Below the pieces are notes generated by a model that searched no databases, was not told the DNA's origin, and was given only the letters and a program-made list of their open reading frames with translations. The position numbers and the translations under genes were made by a program. Source: Faucicola osloensis_B (GTDB lineage Bacteria; Pseudomonadota; Gammaproteobacteria; Pseudomonadales; Moraxellaceae). From it: 64,000 bases of DNA. The DNA lies in contig CAXORL010000001.1 of assembly GCA_964211495.1 (NCBI GenBank), positions 1,178,001 through 1,242,000 of the forward strand, written 5' to 3'. Shown piece after piece: positions 58,309 through 64,000 of this stretch (positions are counted from its first letter, which is position 1; each line of letters opens with the position of its first letter).

Positions 58309-59973
58309 TTAAAATGTCCTTTGTCCTGCGGTGGCTCTGAATGATTTGGTTGGCTTTTCAATTAGGTGATCAGCAAATACCATCATGACACTATCTGCCA
58401 TATTGGGTGACTTGGTACCTGGTGGCGTTTTGTTAATCACAATTTTGCCTGATTTGCTTTTGCTGTATGTTGGCTGTGACAACTCAACTTTGAGTAATGC
58501 CAAATCAGTAAGGCTGCCATCAATGCTGATAATATCACTTGGATTGTATGGCATACCTTCAGCAACAGCGCGATGGGTTGCTAATACTCGTTGTCTTAAT
58601 GACCACCATGCTTGAGCCTTTAAGTTCTCAAAATTATTGACGTTCTTTTTGCCTTCGACCATCTCGCCATCAAGGTCGTGAACACCAGCTGAGCCACGAA
58701 ATGCAATAGCTTCAACGTCTTTTTGTGCTGTTCGCATTTCATTAATGACACGCACATCGCCACGTACGCCAGCGCCTAAACCGTCAGCGTCATACAAAAA
58801 TTCATAGATACCGAAGTCATTACAGGTATCCACCGCTTTTTGCGATGTGGCAAAAATATCTGAGCCAACGCCGCTCCAAGCATGGATATAGTCAAGTAAT
58901 ATGCCGTATCGGCTAGCGATAGCGTTTTGGTCTTTGCCCTCGTCTGCGACGTCAAGCGATAGCAGCCTTTGACCACTGACCTCAATAGCTAACTTTTTGT
59001 GGGCGTCAATAATTGAATTAATCCAAGCGGTAGGCAATACAACACCTTCAACCGATGCAGCATAGTCCACGTCAACTTCTTGAGCCAAGGTCACACTATC
59101 AAGTGATAGCTTTTGTTTTTCATACCAAGGGTGGATAAGTTTTCCCTGATATGGCACCTGCCAATTTTTATCGGGGTTCTCCTGCCATGCCATGCTAAAA
59201 ATATTGTAACGGCCAGAAAACCTGTCTTGATAGAATCGGTTGCCGATACCGTTTGGCGTGCTGCCTTTGATATGCACATTAGTATTTTGGCTAATCGCTG
59301 CATCAATCGACTCAGCACGCTCTACGAACGCCCATTCATCAAGCAAGTAGATAGATGTTCGACCACCACGACCAATGTTATCCCCTGCCTCACCGGTCAA
59401 TGTTGCGCCGTTTGCAGGATTGATAATCCGCATGTAGTTATCATGCTCATGCTCGTTGTAGCCTTTTGGCTTCATCCAATCAGGCAATTTATTAAGCATG
59501 TCACGAAATTTGTAAAATAGCGTTTTAGGGTCGCCCTTCTTATCGACCAAATCTTCTTTTCGGCTACCAACGCCAGCGGCAAAACCATCAACAAATAACC
59601 ATTGGTGAAGGAAAAAACCTAAAATAACGTAACTCATTCCTTCATCACGTGACTTTTCAATTAAGCCGTGTGTTTGGGTAAAGATACGTTCTTGTAGCCA
59701 TTCAACCATATCTGCTTGACGCGGTCTTAGCACAAATGGGATATTTGGCGGCAAGTTATAAGACAGGCCGCGTGGATCATAGGTCCATACCCAATTATTA
59801 AACCAATGCACCGGGTCAGCTTTACATCGCGCCATCTCATCGGCAATCGCTTTGTCACTTTGCTCAATCAGCTGCTTGTAATAAATCCGCCGTAATATTT
59901 CTTGTTGTATTTCAGGCAAACGCGTATTGACTGTCCAATCACGGATTAGCTGCGAAATATCTTCAAGATTCAT
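58309..59973 (-). CDS. Terminase large subunit
   Basis: A 554-residue packaging motor of the Mu gp28-like group. Modified Walker A IEKSRDEGMSY near residue 107, Walker B SIYLLDEWAFVE near 210, the coupling motif SQNTNVHIKGSTPNG and RNase H-like nuclease acids in LSLDVADEGKDQN (near 337) and YDADGLG. It powers packaging and cuts DNA. The small subunit gene precedes it. Confidence 0.93.
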   Translation of the reverse strand: MNLEDISQLIRDWTVNTRLPEIQQEILRRIYYKQLIEQSDKAIADEMARCKADPVHWFNNWVWTYDPRGLSYNLPPNIPFVLRPRQADMVEWLQERIFTQTHGLIEKSRDEGMSYVILGFFLHQWLFVDGFAAGVGSRKEDLVDKKGDPKTLFYKFRDMLNKLPDWMKPKGYNEHEHDNYMRIINPANGATLTGEAGDNIGRGGRTSIYLLDEWAFVERAESIDAAISQNTNVHIKGSTPNGIGNRFYQDRFSGRYNIFSMAWQENPDKNWQVPYQGKLIHPWYEKQKLSLDSVTLAQEVDVDYAASVEGVVLPTAWINSIIDAHKKLAIEVSGQRLLSLDVADEGKDQNAIASRYGILLDYIHAWSGVGSDIFATSQKAVDTCNDFGIYEFLYDADGLGAGVRGDVRVINEMRTAQKDVEAIAFRGSAGVHDLDGEMVEGKKNVNNFENLKAQAWWSLRQRVLATHRAVAEGMPYNPSDIISIDGSLTDLALLKVELSQPTYSKSKSGKIVINKTPPGTKSPNMADSVMMVFADHLIEKPTKSFRATAGQRTF

Positions 59974-59974
59974 A

Positions 59975-60472
59975 TCAACTCTTAGTGAAATATAACTTTG
60001 CCAATTCTTGCGCGTTTAAATCAGCGATGTTCTGCGGTAAATCAATACTATGTTTATGATTCATCTCGCCAGTCTGCTCAACCTTACTATCAACCTTCTG
60101 CTGATTGGTGTACTTACCACCCATTTCTTCAGCGACCTGTTTAAGCAAATCAGCCGCTAAAACCATGTTTCCCGATTTCATTGCTTTTTCTATAAGCTCT
60201 TGAAGCATTTTGATACGATAGGGCTTATGTGAGACAGCAATCGCCTTTGTTTCTTCTGTCGCTTCTTTTCGGTATTTCTCAAAAAGCTCTAGCCACTTTG
60301 GTGCTAAATCTTTATCTCTAGTCAAAGACTCAGGATTGTAGTAACACACCTGTTGACGTGAGACTTCAATACCAAAATTTTCCTTTACAGCGTCAACAAT
60401 TTGTTGAGGCTTCATAAAGTTCGCAAACCCATATACGATAAAGGCTTGCACCTTACCATTAAGGGTTGCCAT
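59975..60472 (-). CDS. Terminase small subunit-like (DUF2280)
   Basis: A 165-residue protein (MATLNGKVQAFIVYGFANFM, PQQIVDAVKENFGIEVSRQQ) matching DUF2280, with a helix-turn-helix in the N-terminus and a helical C-terminal half (LIEKAMKSGNMVLAADLLKQ). It should recognise the packaging site. It lies 1 bp before terL. Confidence 0.85.
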   Translation of the reverse strand: MATLNGKVQAFIVYGFANFMKPQQIVDAVKENFGIEVSRQQVCYYNPESLTRDKDLAPKWLELFEKYRKEATEETKAIAVSHKPYRIKMLQELIEKAMKSGNMVLAADLLKQVAEEMGGKYTNQQKVDSKVEQTGEMNHKHSIDLPQNIADLNAQELAKLYFTKS

Positions 60473-60504
60473 ATTCTTAAATTCCGAAAGGGAGAGAAAG
60501 GATT

Positions 60505-61074
60505 TTATTTCATCAGCTCACCGCCCAATTGCGACAAGTCAATCATCGTTTGCAGACTATCATCAAAGATATTTGCACCGTATCGCCGTGTGATACCGTG
60601 AAATTCTTCGACATCGTGTGATACCAACCTAAGCTTAGGTCTGCCCGTATCACGATTAAAAGCGAGCTCACCGAAGTTATCAGTTGCATGCCCAATGTGA
60701 TACAACTCATGGTCAACCAATGCCAAAAACTGCATGTCTGAACATTCACGGCAAAACTCAGCATCGAGCGTGATGAGAAAGTCGGGCTTGGCACCCAACA
60801 TATCTTCAAACCACATTTCTTGACGCGCCTTGCGCCAACCACCCGCGTCAATCATGACCTTTTCAGTCTGACCTAGAATACGCTTGCCGGCTTTCTCAAA
60901 TGGAATATTTGCCCACAAAAAGGCGATTTCATTCACTTGATAATCGACCAGGTGATTGTGATCAGCATTGTGCCAATCATGGTTTGGGTTAAAAAGCGTT
61001 TCATGCACCCACAGATACACTTCGCTTGCCTCGGCAAACTTGGCTGACGTGTGGGGTGGGATTGGTCGGTTCAT
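60505..61074 (-). CDS. Putative phage metallopeptidase
   Basis: A 189-residue protein with a zinc-peptidase HExxH, in VDHELYHIGHA, and ends with a third potential ligand in DVEEFHGI. It also has CxxC in FCRECSDMQ. Similar phage-encoded metallopeptidases of unknown target occur near terminases. It starts after a terminator, suggesting separate regulation. Confidence 0.8.
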   Translation of the reverse strand: MNRPIPPHTSAKFAEASEVYLWVHETLFNPNHDWHNADHNHLVDYQVNEIAFLWANIPFEKAGKRILGQTEKVMIDAGGWRKARQEMWFEDMLGAKPDFLITLDAEFCRECSDMQFLALVDHELYHIGHATDNFGELAFNRDTGRPKLRLVSHDVEEFHGITRRYGANIFDDSLQTMIDLSQLGGELMK

Positions 61075-61095
61075 AGGTCGTAAAACGTGTTGATA

Positions 61096-61132
61096 TAAAA
61101 AAGACCTGCAACCCCATCGCTAAGATTGCAAG
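61096..61132 (-). terminator. Leftward terminator after small ORF
   Basis: CCTGCAACC (61105-61113) pairs with GATTGCAAG (61124-61132, two G-U), with a U6 run leftward. Confidence 0.65.
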
Positions 61133-61173
61133 CCAAGTAGTTCGAAGTAAATCGAAGTAGTTAGAAGTAAATT

Positions 61174-61317
61174 CTACATATCACCATTCAAAACTGGTGG
61201 ATTTGGGTTAAACCCTGTTCGCTTCATGTAGCGCTTGACCGCATTTGGCAAGCCGTTCTTATTTGCTTGCTCGCGTTTCTCAATCAATCGCTTGGCGTGT
61301 TCGTCATTGCGTACCAT
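61174..61317 (-). CDS. 47-aa basic small protein
   Basis: A 47-residue, Lys/Arg/Asn-rich protein (MVRNDEHAKRLIEKREQANK, KNGLPNAVKRYMKRTG). A good Shine-Dalgarno, AAGGA, lies 6 nt before its ATG. It is flanked by terminators on both sides and follows the Q-like gene. The basic character suggests a nucleic-acid-binding peptide; function unknown. Missed by length cutoffs. Confidence 0.7.
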   Translation of the reverse strand: MVRNDEHAKRLIEKREQANKNGLPNAVKRYMKRTGFNPNPPVLNGDM

Positions 61318-61340
61318 GTTTAATCCTTAAATTTCAGACA

Positions 61341-61373
61341 ACAAAAAAGGCGACAATCTTTCGATTTCGCCTT
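61341..61373 (-). terminator. Leftward terminator just after Q-like gene
   Basis: AAGGCGACAATC (61347-61358) pairs with GATTTCGCCTT (61363-61373) with a small internal mismatch; a U6 run follows leftward. It is a candidate late-gene control terminator. Confidence 0.8.
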
Positions 61374-61404
61374 ATGTATAACTTATTTCAACTGTATCAC
61401 AATC

Positions 61405-61815
61405 TTACCTAGTGCTGGGGTCAAAATCAAGGTTTTTATAAACTATTTTTTCAGCTTGTTCCAACATCTTGCCTGCGATTTTATGGCAAACAAATTTCTT
61501 TCTCGGGTCATCATCTTTCATTTTAACTTGCTTGGGGTATTCAAGCGGCGTTAAGTACCATTTCGCAATGTCACGCAATGATGCGTCCTTGACATATTTT
61601 AGAAAAAGAACTTCATATAACACCAGCCAATTCTTCTTCAAAACCAATACGGCTTTATCAATCGCCAAGGCTTCTTCATCGGTGATGTTTGGTTCTCGAT
61701 TATTGCCAGTATGAAAGCAACCATTAGCGCGCATCAAAGCATACATCGGCGTGCTATGGCGCTCATAACCTGTATGCCTTGCCCACTTTCCCCATTCTTC
61801 GATTTTGTTGATCAT
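61405..61815 (-). CDS. Antiterminator Q-like protein
   Basis: A 136-residue basic protein (MINKIEEWGKWARHTGYERH). The middle LYEVLFLKYVKDASLRDIAKWY resembles the conserved core of phage antitermination Q proteins, and it precedes the late structural genes, the normal Q position. A terminator follows within 32 bp. It would let RNA polymerase read through the many late terminators. It overlaps the specificity-subunit gene by 1 bp. Assignment is moderate. Confidence 0.6.
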   Translation of the reverse strand: MINKIEEWGKWARHTGYERHSTPMYALMRANGCFHTGNNREPNITDEEALAIDKAVLVLKKNWLVLYEVLFLKYVKDASLRDIAKWYLTPLEYPKQVKMKDDDPRKKFVCHKIAGKMLEQAEKIVYKNLDFDPSTR

Positions 61816-62324
61816 TAAGCCCCCACTCGTTCAAAATTAAGCAATGATGCAGTCATCGCATTGCTCAAAGAATTTACTGCCTTTATCTTTTTATCAATAT
61901 GACTTATATCTAATGCCAACCTTTCAAGGTCTGCCACGATATCGGCTTGCGTATATCGGTCTGGCACAAAAACAGGTAATTTTCTAAGTCGATTCATATC
62001 CATTTCTACTATCGTTTGGCAGTTGTGAAATTCCTGAATCTCATGCTCATGCTTTTTTAGATAGTGATATAAATAATCCTTGAATATCATTGGCTTCGGA
62101 TTTATAACTAAACAAGTTTCTGATGCCCAGATTGGTTCACGCCATCTGTAAATTTTACCGACCGTGCCCCTAATGCTAATAGTAACGGTGTCATCGCCTG
62201 TATTTGCCTTATCCGTGTAGCCAGTGGGTTTTTTACCGCTGCCAATAATGGGAATATTGCCATCGGTTTTTTGGCAGTGTTTACCCTTCGTTAAATCCGC
62301 AACATCATCAAGCGTTAGCCACAT
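61815..62324 (-). CDS. Half-size type I specificity subunit (HsdS-like)
   Basis: A 169-residue protein with one target-recognition domain: N-terminal WLTLDDVADLTKGKHCQK, IPIIGSGKKPTGYTD, TISIRGTVGKIYRWRE, and a C-terminal helix LPVFVPDRYTQADIVADLER that is the conserved spacer helix of HsdS. Normal HsdS has two such halves; one half would dimerise to read a palindromic site. It overlaps the methylase gene by 10 bp. Nothing resembling HsdR is seen in the window. Confidence 0.85.
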   Translation of the reverse strand: MWLTLDDVADLTKGKHCQKTDGNIPIIGSGKKPTGYTDKANTGDDTVTISIRGTVGKIYRWREPIWASETCLVINPKPMIFKDYLYHYLKKHEHEIQEFHNCQTIVEMDMNRLRKLPVFVPDRYTQADIVADLERLALDISHIDKKIKAVNSLSNAMTASLLNFERVGA

Positions 62325-63253
62325 AGCAACTCTCTTTGTTCTTTGCTGTAATACTCTTTTTCGTACTTGGTTATTAGTTTTTTGACTTGGTTAAAAAACT
62401 GAGGCAGTCCGACCTTTGCGCCCATCATTTCCCATAGCATCAGTTGGTTTTTGATATGCAGCTCTAAGCCTTCGATGTTCATTTTGTTAAGCTCAATATT
62501 CATCTCGTCAATGTCGGCTTCTGTGTATTGGTACTCTTCAACAATCACCCTAGCAGTCTGCCAACGATACTCGTCATCAAGTTGCTTGGTTTCAGTTACT
62601 AGCGTTTCTTTGGCTTTGCAGTCATAGATTGATGTTTGATAGCCGCTATCCGTTTTCTGCTTGTCGATAACTAAAAAAAGTACGTCAATTTGTGTATCTT
62701 CAAACGCATTTTGAATAGTGTGAATTTCAGCTAATTGATTACCGATTAACTCACGCATTTTCTTTTCAGCGTTGCGATAAGCCACGCCACAAAAACAAAT
62801 ATGAAAAGCGTAGCGACTGGTGTAATCAAGTGACTTCAAAATAAAAATATCGTCAACAGCGCCCGATTTTTTCCAAGAGAAATCGGCTTGAATTGCTTGC
62901 TGTTCATTCTCAGATAGTTCCTTAAACTTCATGCTAAAAGGTGGATTCATTACCACACAGTCAGCAATCACATCGTTGGAAAACTCAAAGAATGACTGAT
63001 TAAAAATCATTGAAGTTGGATAATTTTGCTTAACCACTTCACAGCTTTCCGCTTGAATCTCTACGCCATATAACAGCTTAGGCTCGATGAATTGCTCAAG
63101 TTGACCGCTGCCGCACGCCCCATCAAATACGGTAGGATGTTCGCCACAGTAATGCTTAACTTTTTCAGCCAAGTATTGGCGCAATTCTTGACCAGTGATG
63201 TATTCAGCAAATTTCTTGGCTTTTTCTCGGTTGTTATGTTCAACGAAAGTCAT
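62315..63253 (-). CDS. N6-adenine DNA methyltransferase (HsdM-like, short)
   Basis: A 312-residue gamma-class adenine methyltransferase. SAM motif FDGACGSGQ lies at residues 43-51 and the catalytic NPPF at 104-107. It is shorter than usual HsdM (about 500 aa), lacking the long N-terminal helical domain. With the HsdS-like half it should form a compact modification enzyme protecting phage DNA. It overlaps the DUF1064 gene by 4 bp. Confidence 0.88.
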   Translation of the reverse strand: MTFVEHNNREKAKKFAEYITGQELRQYLAEKVKHYCGEHPTVFDGACGSGQLEQFIEPKLLYGVEIQAESCEVVKQNYPTSMIFNQSFFEFSNDVIADCVVMNPPFSMKFKELSENEQQAIQADFSWKKSGAVDDIFILKSLDYTSRYAFHICFCGVAYRNAEKKMRELIGNQLAEIHTIQNAFEDTQIDVLFLVIDKQKTDSGYQTSIYDCKAKETLVTETKQLDDEYRWQTARVIVEEYQYTEADIDEMNIELNKMNIEGLELHIKNQLMLWEMMGAKVGLPQFFNQVKKLITKYEKEYYSKEQRELLCG

Positions 63254-63657
63254 ACCTCTCTAACCTCTTTCCCCAGAATTTCCCACATCAATTTGCGCTT
63301 AATTTTATAAACATCCGTTCTCATGCCCTTAGCGTCTTCGATGACTTCGCAATCTTTTTCGATATCCCAATAAACGAAATCAGCAACATAGGTTGTTTTT
63401 CGTTGAGTCTGACCACCGATACGAGTCGTTGGCAGCAGGTCATAAGTCACTTGGCAGCATAGGTTTTTAATCTTGCCAGCACGCTGTAAAAGCTCAAGTT
63501 GCTGAAAGCGGCGCAGCTCTTTTTGGCTGTCAAACCATTTGCCGTTGTACTGGACCCGGATATTTTTATACTTGGACTTTTTTGGCTTGGTCTCTTTTGT
63601 GGTCCCGCGTTTTGCAAAAAGCTTTTTTGCTTGTTTTGGTGTCATGATTGCTGTCAC
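63250..63657 (-). CDS. DUF1064 nuclease-like protein
   Basis: A 135-residue protein matching DUF1064, of the PD-(D/E)XK type. KYKNIRVQYNGKWFDSQKEL, then TTYVADFVYWD and EVIEDAKGMRTDVYKIK supply the presumed catalytic Asp, Glu/Asp and Lys. Such phage proteins are thought to act in recombination or end processing. It overlaps its neighbours by 4 bp on each side. Confidence 0.85.
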   Translation of the reverse strand: MTAIMTPKQAKKLFAKRGTTKETKPKKSKYKNIRVQYNGKWFDSQKELRRFQQLELLQRAGKIKNLCCQVTYDLLPTTRIGGQTQRKTTYVADFVYWDIEKDCEVIEDAKGMRTDVYKIKRKLMWEILGKEVREV

Positions 63658-63905
63658 TTCTCACTCCCTAAAATTAAATCCCCAAACTCGTGTTTAATTG
63701 CCTGTCCATCTAATCGCCATTTCGCCCACTGCGCCGGGTGTAGGCTCTCATCGTGTGGGCTTTTGGTGATGCGTCCGCTAATGTACTTGATTGTTTTAAG
63801 CTCGTTGGTCCTGTTGTCGCGCCAAGTGAGCTCGCCCCGCTTAACCGCACAGACGTAGTAGCCTGTGCTAGTTAATTTGTGGTTTGGGTGGCTAAGGTGG
63901 GTCAT
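63654..63905 (-). CDS. Small phage early protein, unknown
   Basis: An 83-residue protein (MTHLSHPNHKLTSTGYYVCA, HDESLHPAQWAKWRLDGQA). No family recognised. It overlaps the partial gene to its right by 4 bp (ATGA) and the DUF1064 gene to its left by 4 bp, so it is part of a tight early operon. Confidence 0.6.
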   Translation of the reverse strand: MTHLSHPNHKLTSTGYYVCAVKRGELTWRDNRTNELKTIKYISGRITKSPHDESLHPAQWAKWRLDGQAIKHEFGDLILGSEK

Positions 63906-64000
63906 TTAGACACCCTTGCCTTTTCCATCTCATTAACCCATTCGCGCCCTGTTAACTCTGGAAGTAATGAATATTGGTTGTTGCACATTGGGCATTGCTT
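63902..64000 (-). CDS. Partial phage early gene with CxxC motif
   Basis: The last 32 codons of a gene entering from the right: KQCPMCNNQYSLLPELTGRE, then WVNEMEKARVSK and stop. CPMC may be half of a zinc finger. It overlaps the 83-aa gene by 4 bp, so it belongs to the same operon. The start is outside the window. Confidence 0.65.
   Translation of the reverse strand, partial: KQCPMCNNQYSLLPELTGREWVNEMEKARVSK

Larger units (their letters stand above)
32164..64000. mobile_element. Integrated tailed-phage genome, right end outside window
   Basis: From the tRNA onward nearly every gene is a recognisable phage gene: tyrosine integrase, endolysin and holins, tail, tape measure, tail tube, chaperones, head-tail joining, capsid, protease/scaffold, MuF, portal, terminases, Q-like antiterminator and DNA modification genes. 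At least 31.8 kb is present. The structural block looks intact with no frameshifted or broken core gene, so the element may be functional. No tail sheath is seen, which suggests a flexible non-contractile tail. Replication, repressor and attR should lie to the right. Confidence 0.93.

Noticed and set aside
61815..63253. Complete type I restriction-modification system
   Set aside because: No HsdR-like gene is visible in the window, so only modification is claimed.
1..64000. CRISPR arrays
   Set aside because: No series of regularly spaced identical repeats with unique spacers was seen; the only tandem arrays are the short repeats listed.
33793..64000. attR copy of the tRNA 3' end
   Set aside because: No second copy of the tRNA 3' segment was seen; the prophage runs past the right edge.

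Overview
The window has two parts: about 32 kb of bacterial chromosome (1-32110) and the left end of an integrated tailed-phage genome, which starts at a tRNA gene and runs off the right edge (32111-64000). Gene content fits a gammaproteobacterium of the family Moraxellaceae. The best guess is Moraxella/Faucicola osloensis or a close relative, because of the class I polyhydroxyalkanoate (PHA) synthase with phasin, the Coq7 ubiquinone enzyme, the OxyR/AhpC/AhpF set and the moderately AT-rich sequence. The species is inference.

Host part. 1-2511 is an unrecognised protein of at least 837 codons that runs off the left edge. Then come a 3-hydroxyacyl-CoA dehydrogenase, a peroxide-defence block (ahpF, ydcH-like, cytX-like transporter, ahpC, divergent oxyR), the sbcD-sbcC nuclease pair, a phosphotransacetylase plus acetate kinase pair, phasin and PHA synthase, coq7, a secreted TPR-like protein, a large alpha/beta-hydrolase lipoprotein, a LysR regulator, dnaX, a monothiol glutaredoxin, ispF, ndk and a phosphodiester glycosidase-like protein. 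Together the acyl-CoA dehydrogenase, Pta/AckA, phasin and PhaC genes suggest handling of acetyl-CoA and hydroxyacyl-CoA and storage as PHA granules. Many genes are closed by clear Rho-independent hairpins. A 794-bp gap (29618-30411) holds a degenerate minisatellite, a 22-bp palindrome and a plausible small RNA with its own terminator.

Phage part. A tRNA with anticodon CAU is followed by a tyrosine integrase on the + strand; essentially everything else is on the - strand. Read in the direction of transcription (right to left) the order is: small early genes, DUF1064 nuclease-like protein, a miniature type-I-like methyltransferase with a half-size specificity protein, a Q-like antiterminator, terminase small and large subunits, Mu-like portal (DUF935), MuF head protein, a fibre-like cassette, S49 protease with nested scaffold, decoration protein, capsid E-type protein, head-tail joining proteins, tail tube, tail assembly chaperone with a -1 frameshift, a moron-like insert plus rha, tape measure, large baseplate/tail-tip proteins, a DUF2829/Tad2-like protein, holin-like proteins and an M15-type endolysin. 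The morphology should be long-tailed and non-contractile (no sheath gene seen), with Mu-like packaging/head genes, lambda-like capsid maturation genes and tRNA integration rather than transposition.

The most interesting features are the A9/T9 frameshift site with a 100-codon extension that is easily missed, the Tad2-like anti-defence candidate, the M/half-S methyltransferase pair, the moron with its own promoter, the interleaved RNA hairpins over the rha ribosome-binding site, and eleven leftward terminators that punctuate the late gene block downstream of a Q-like gene.
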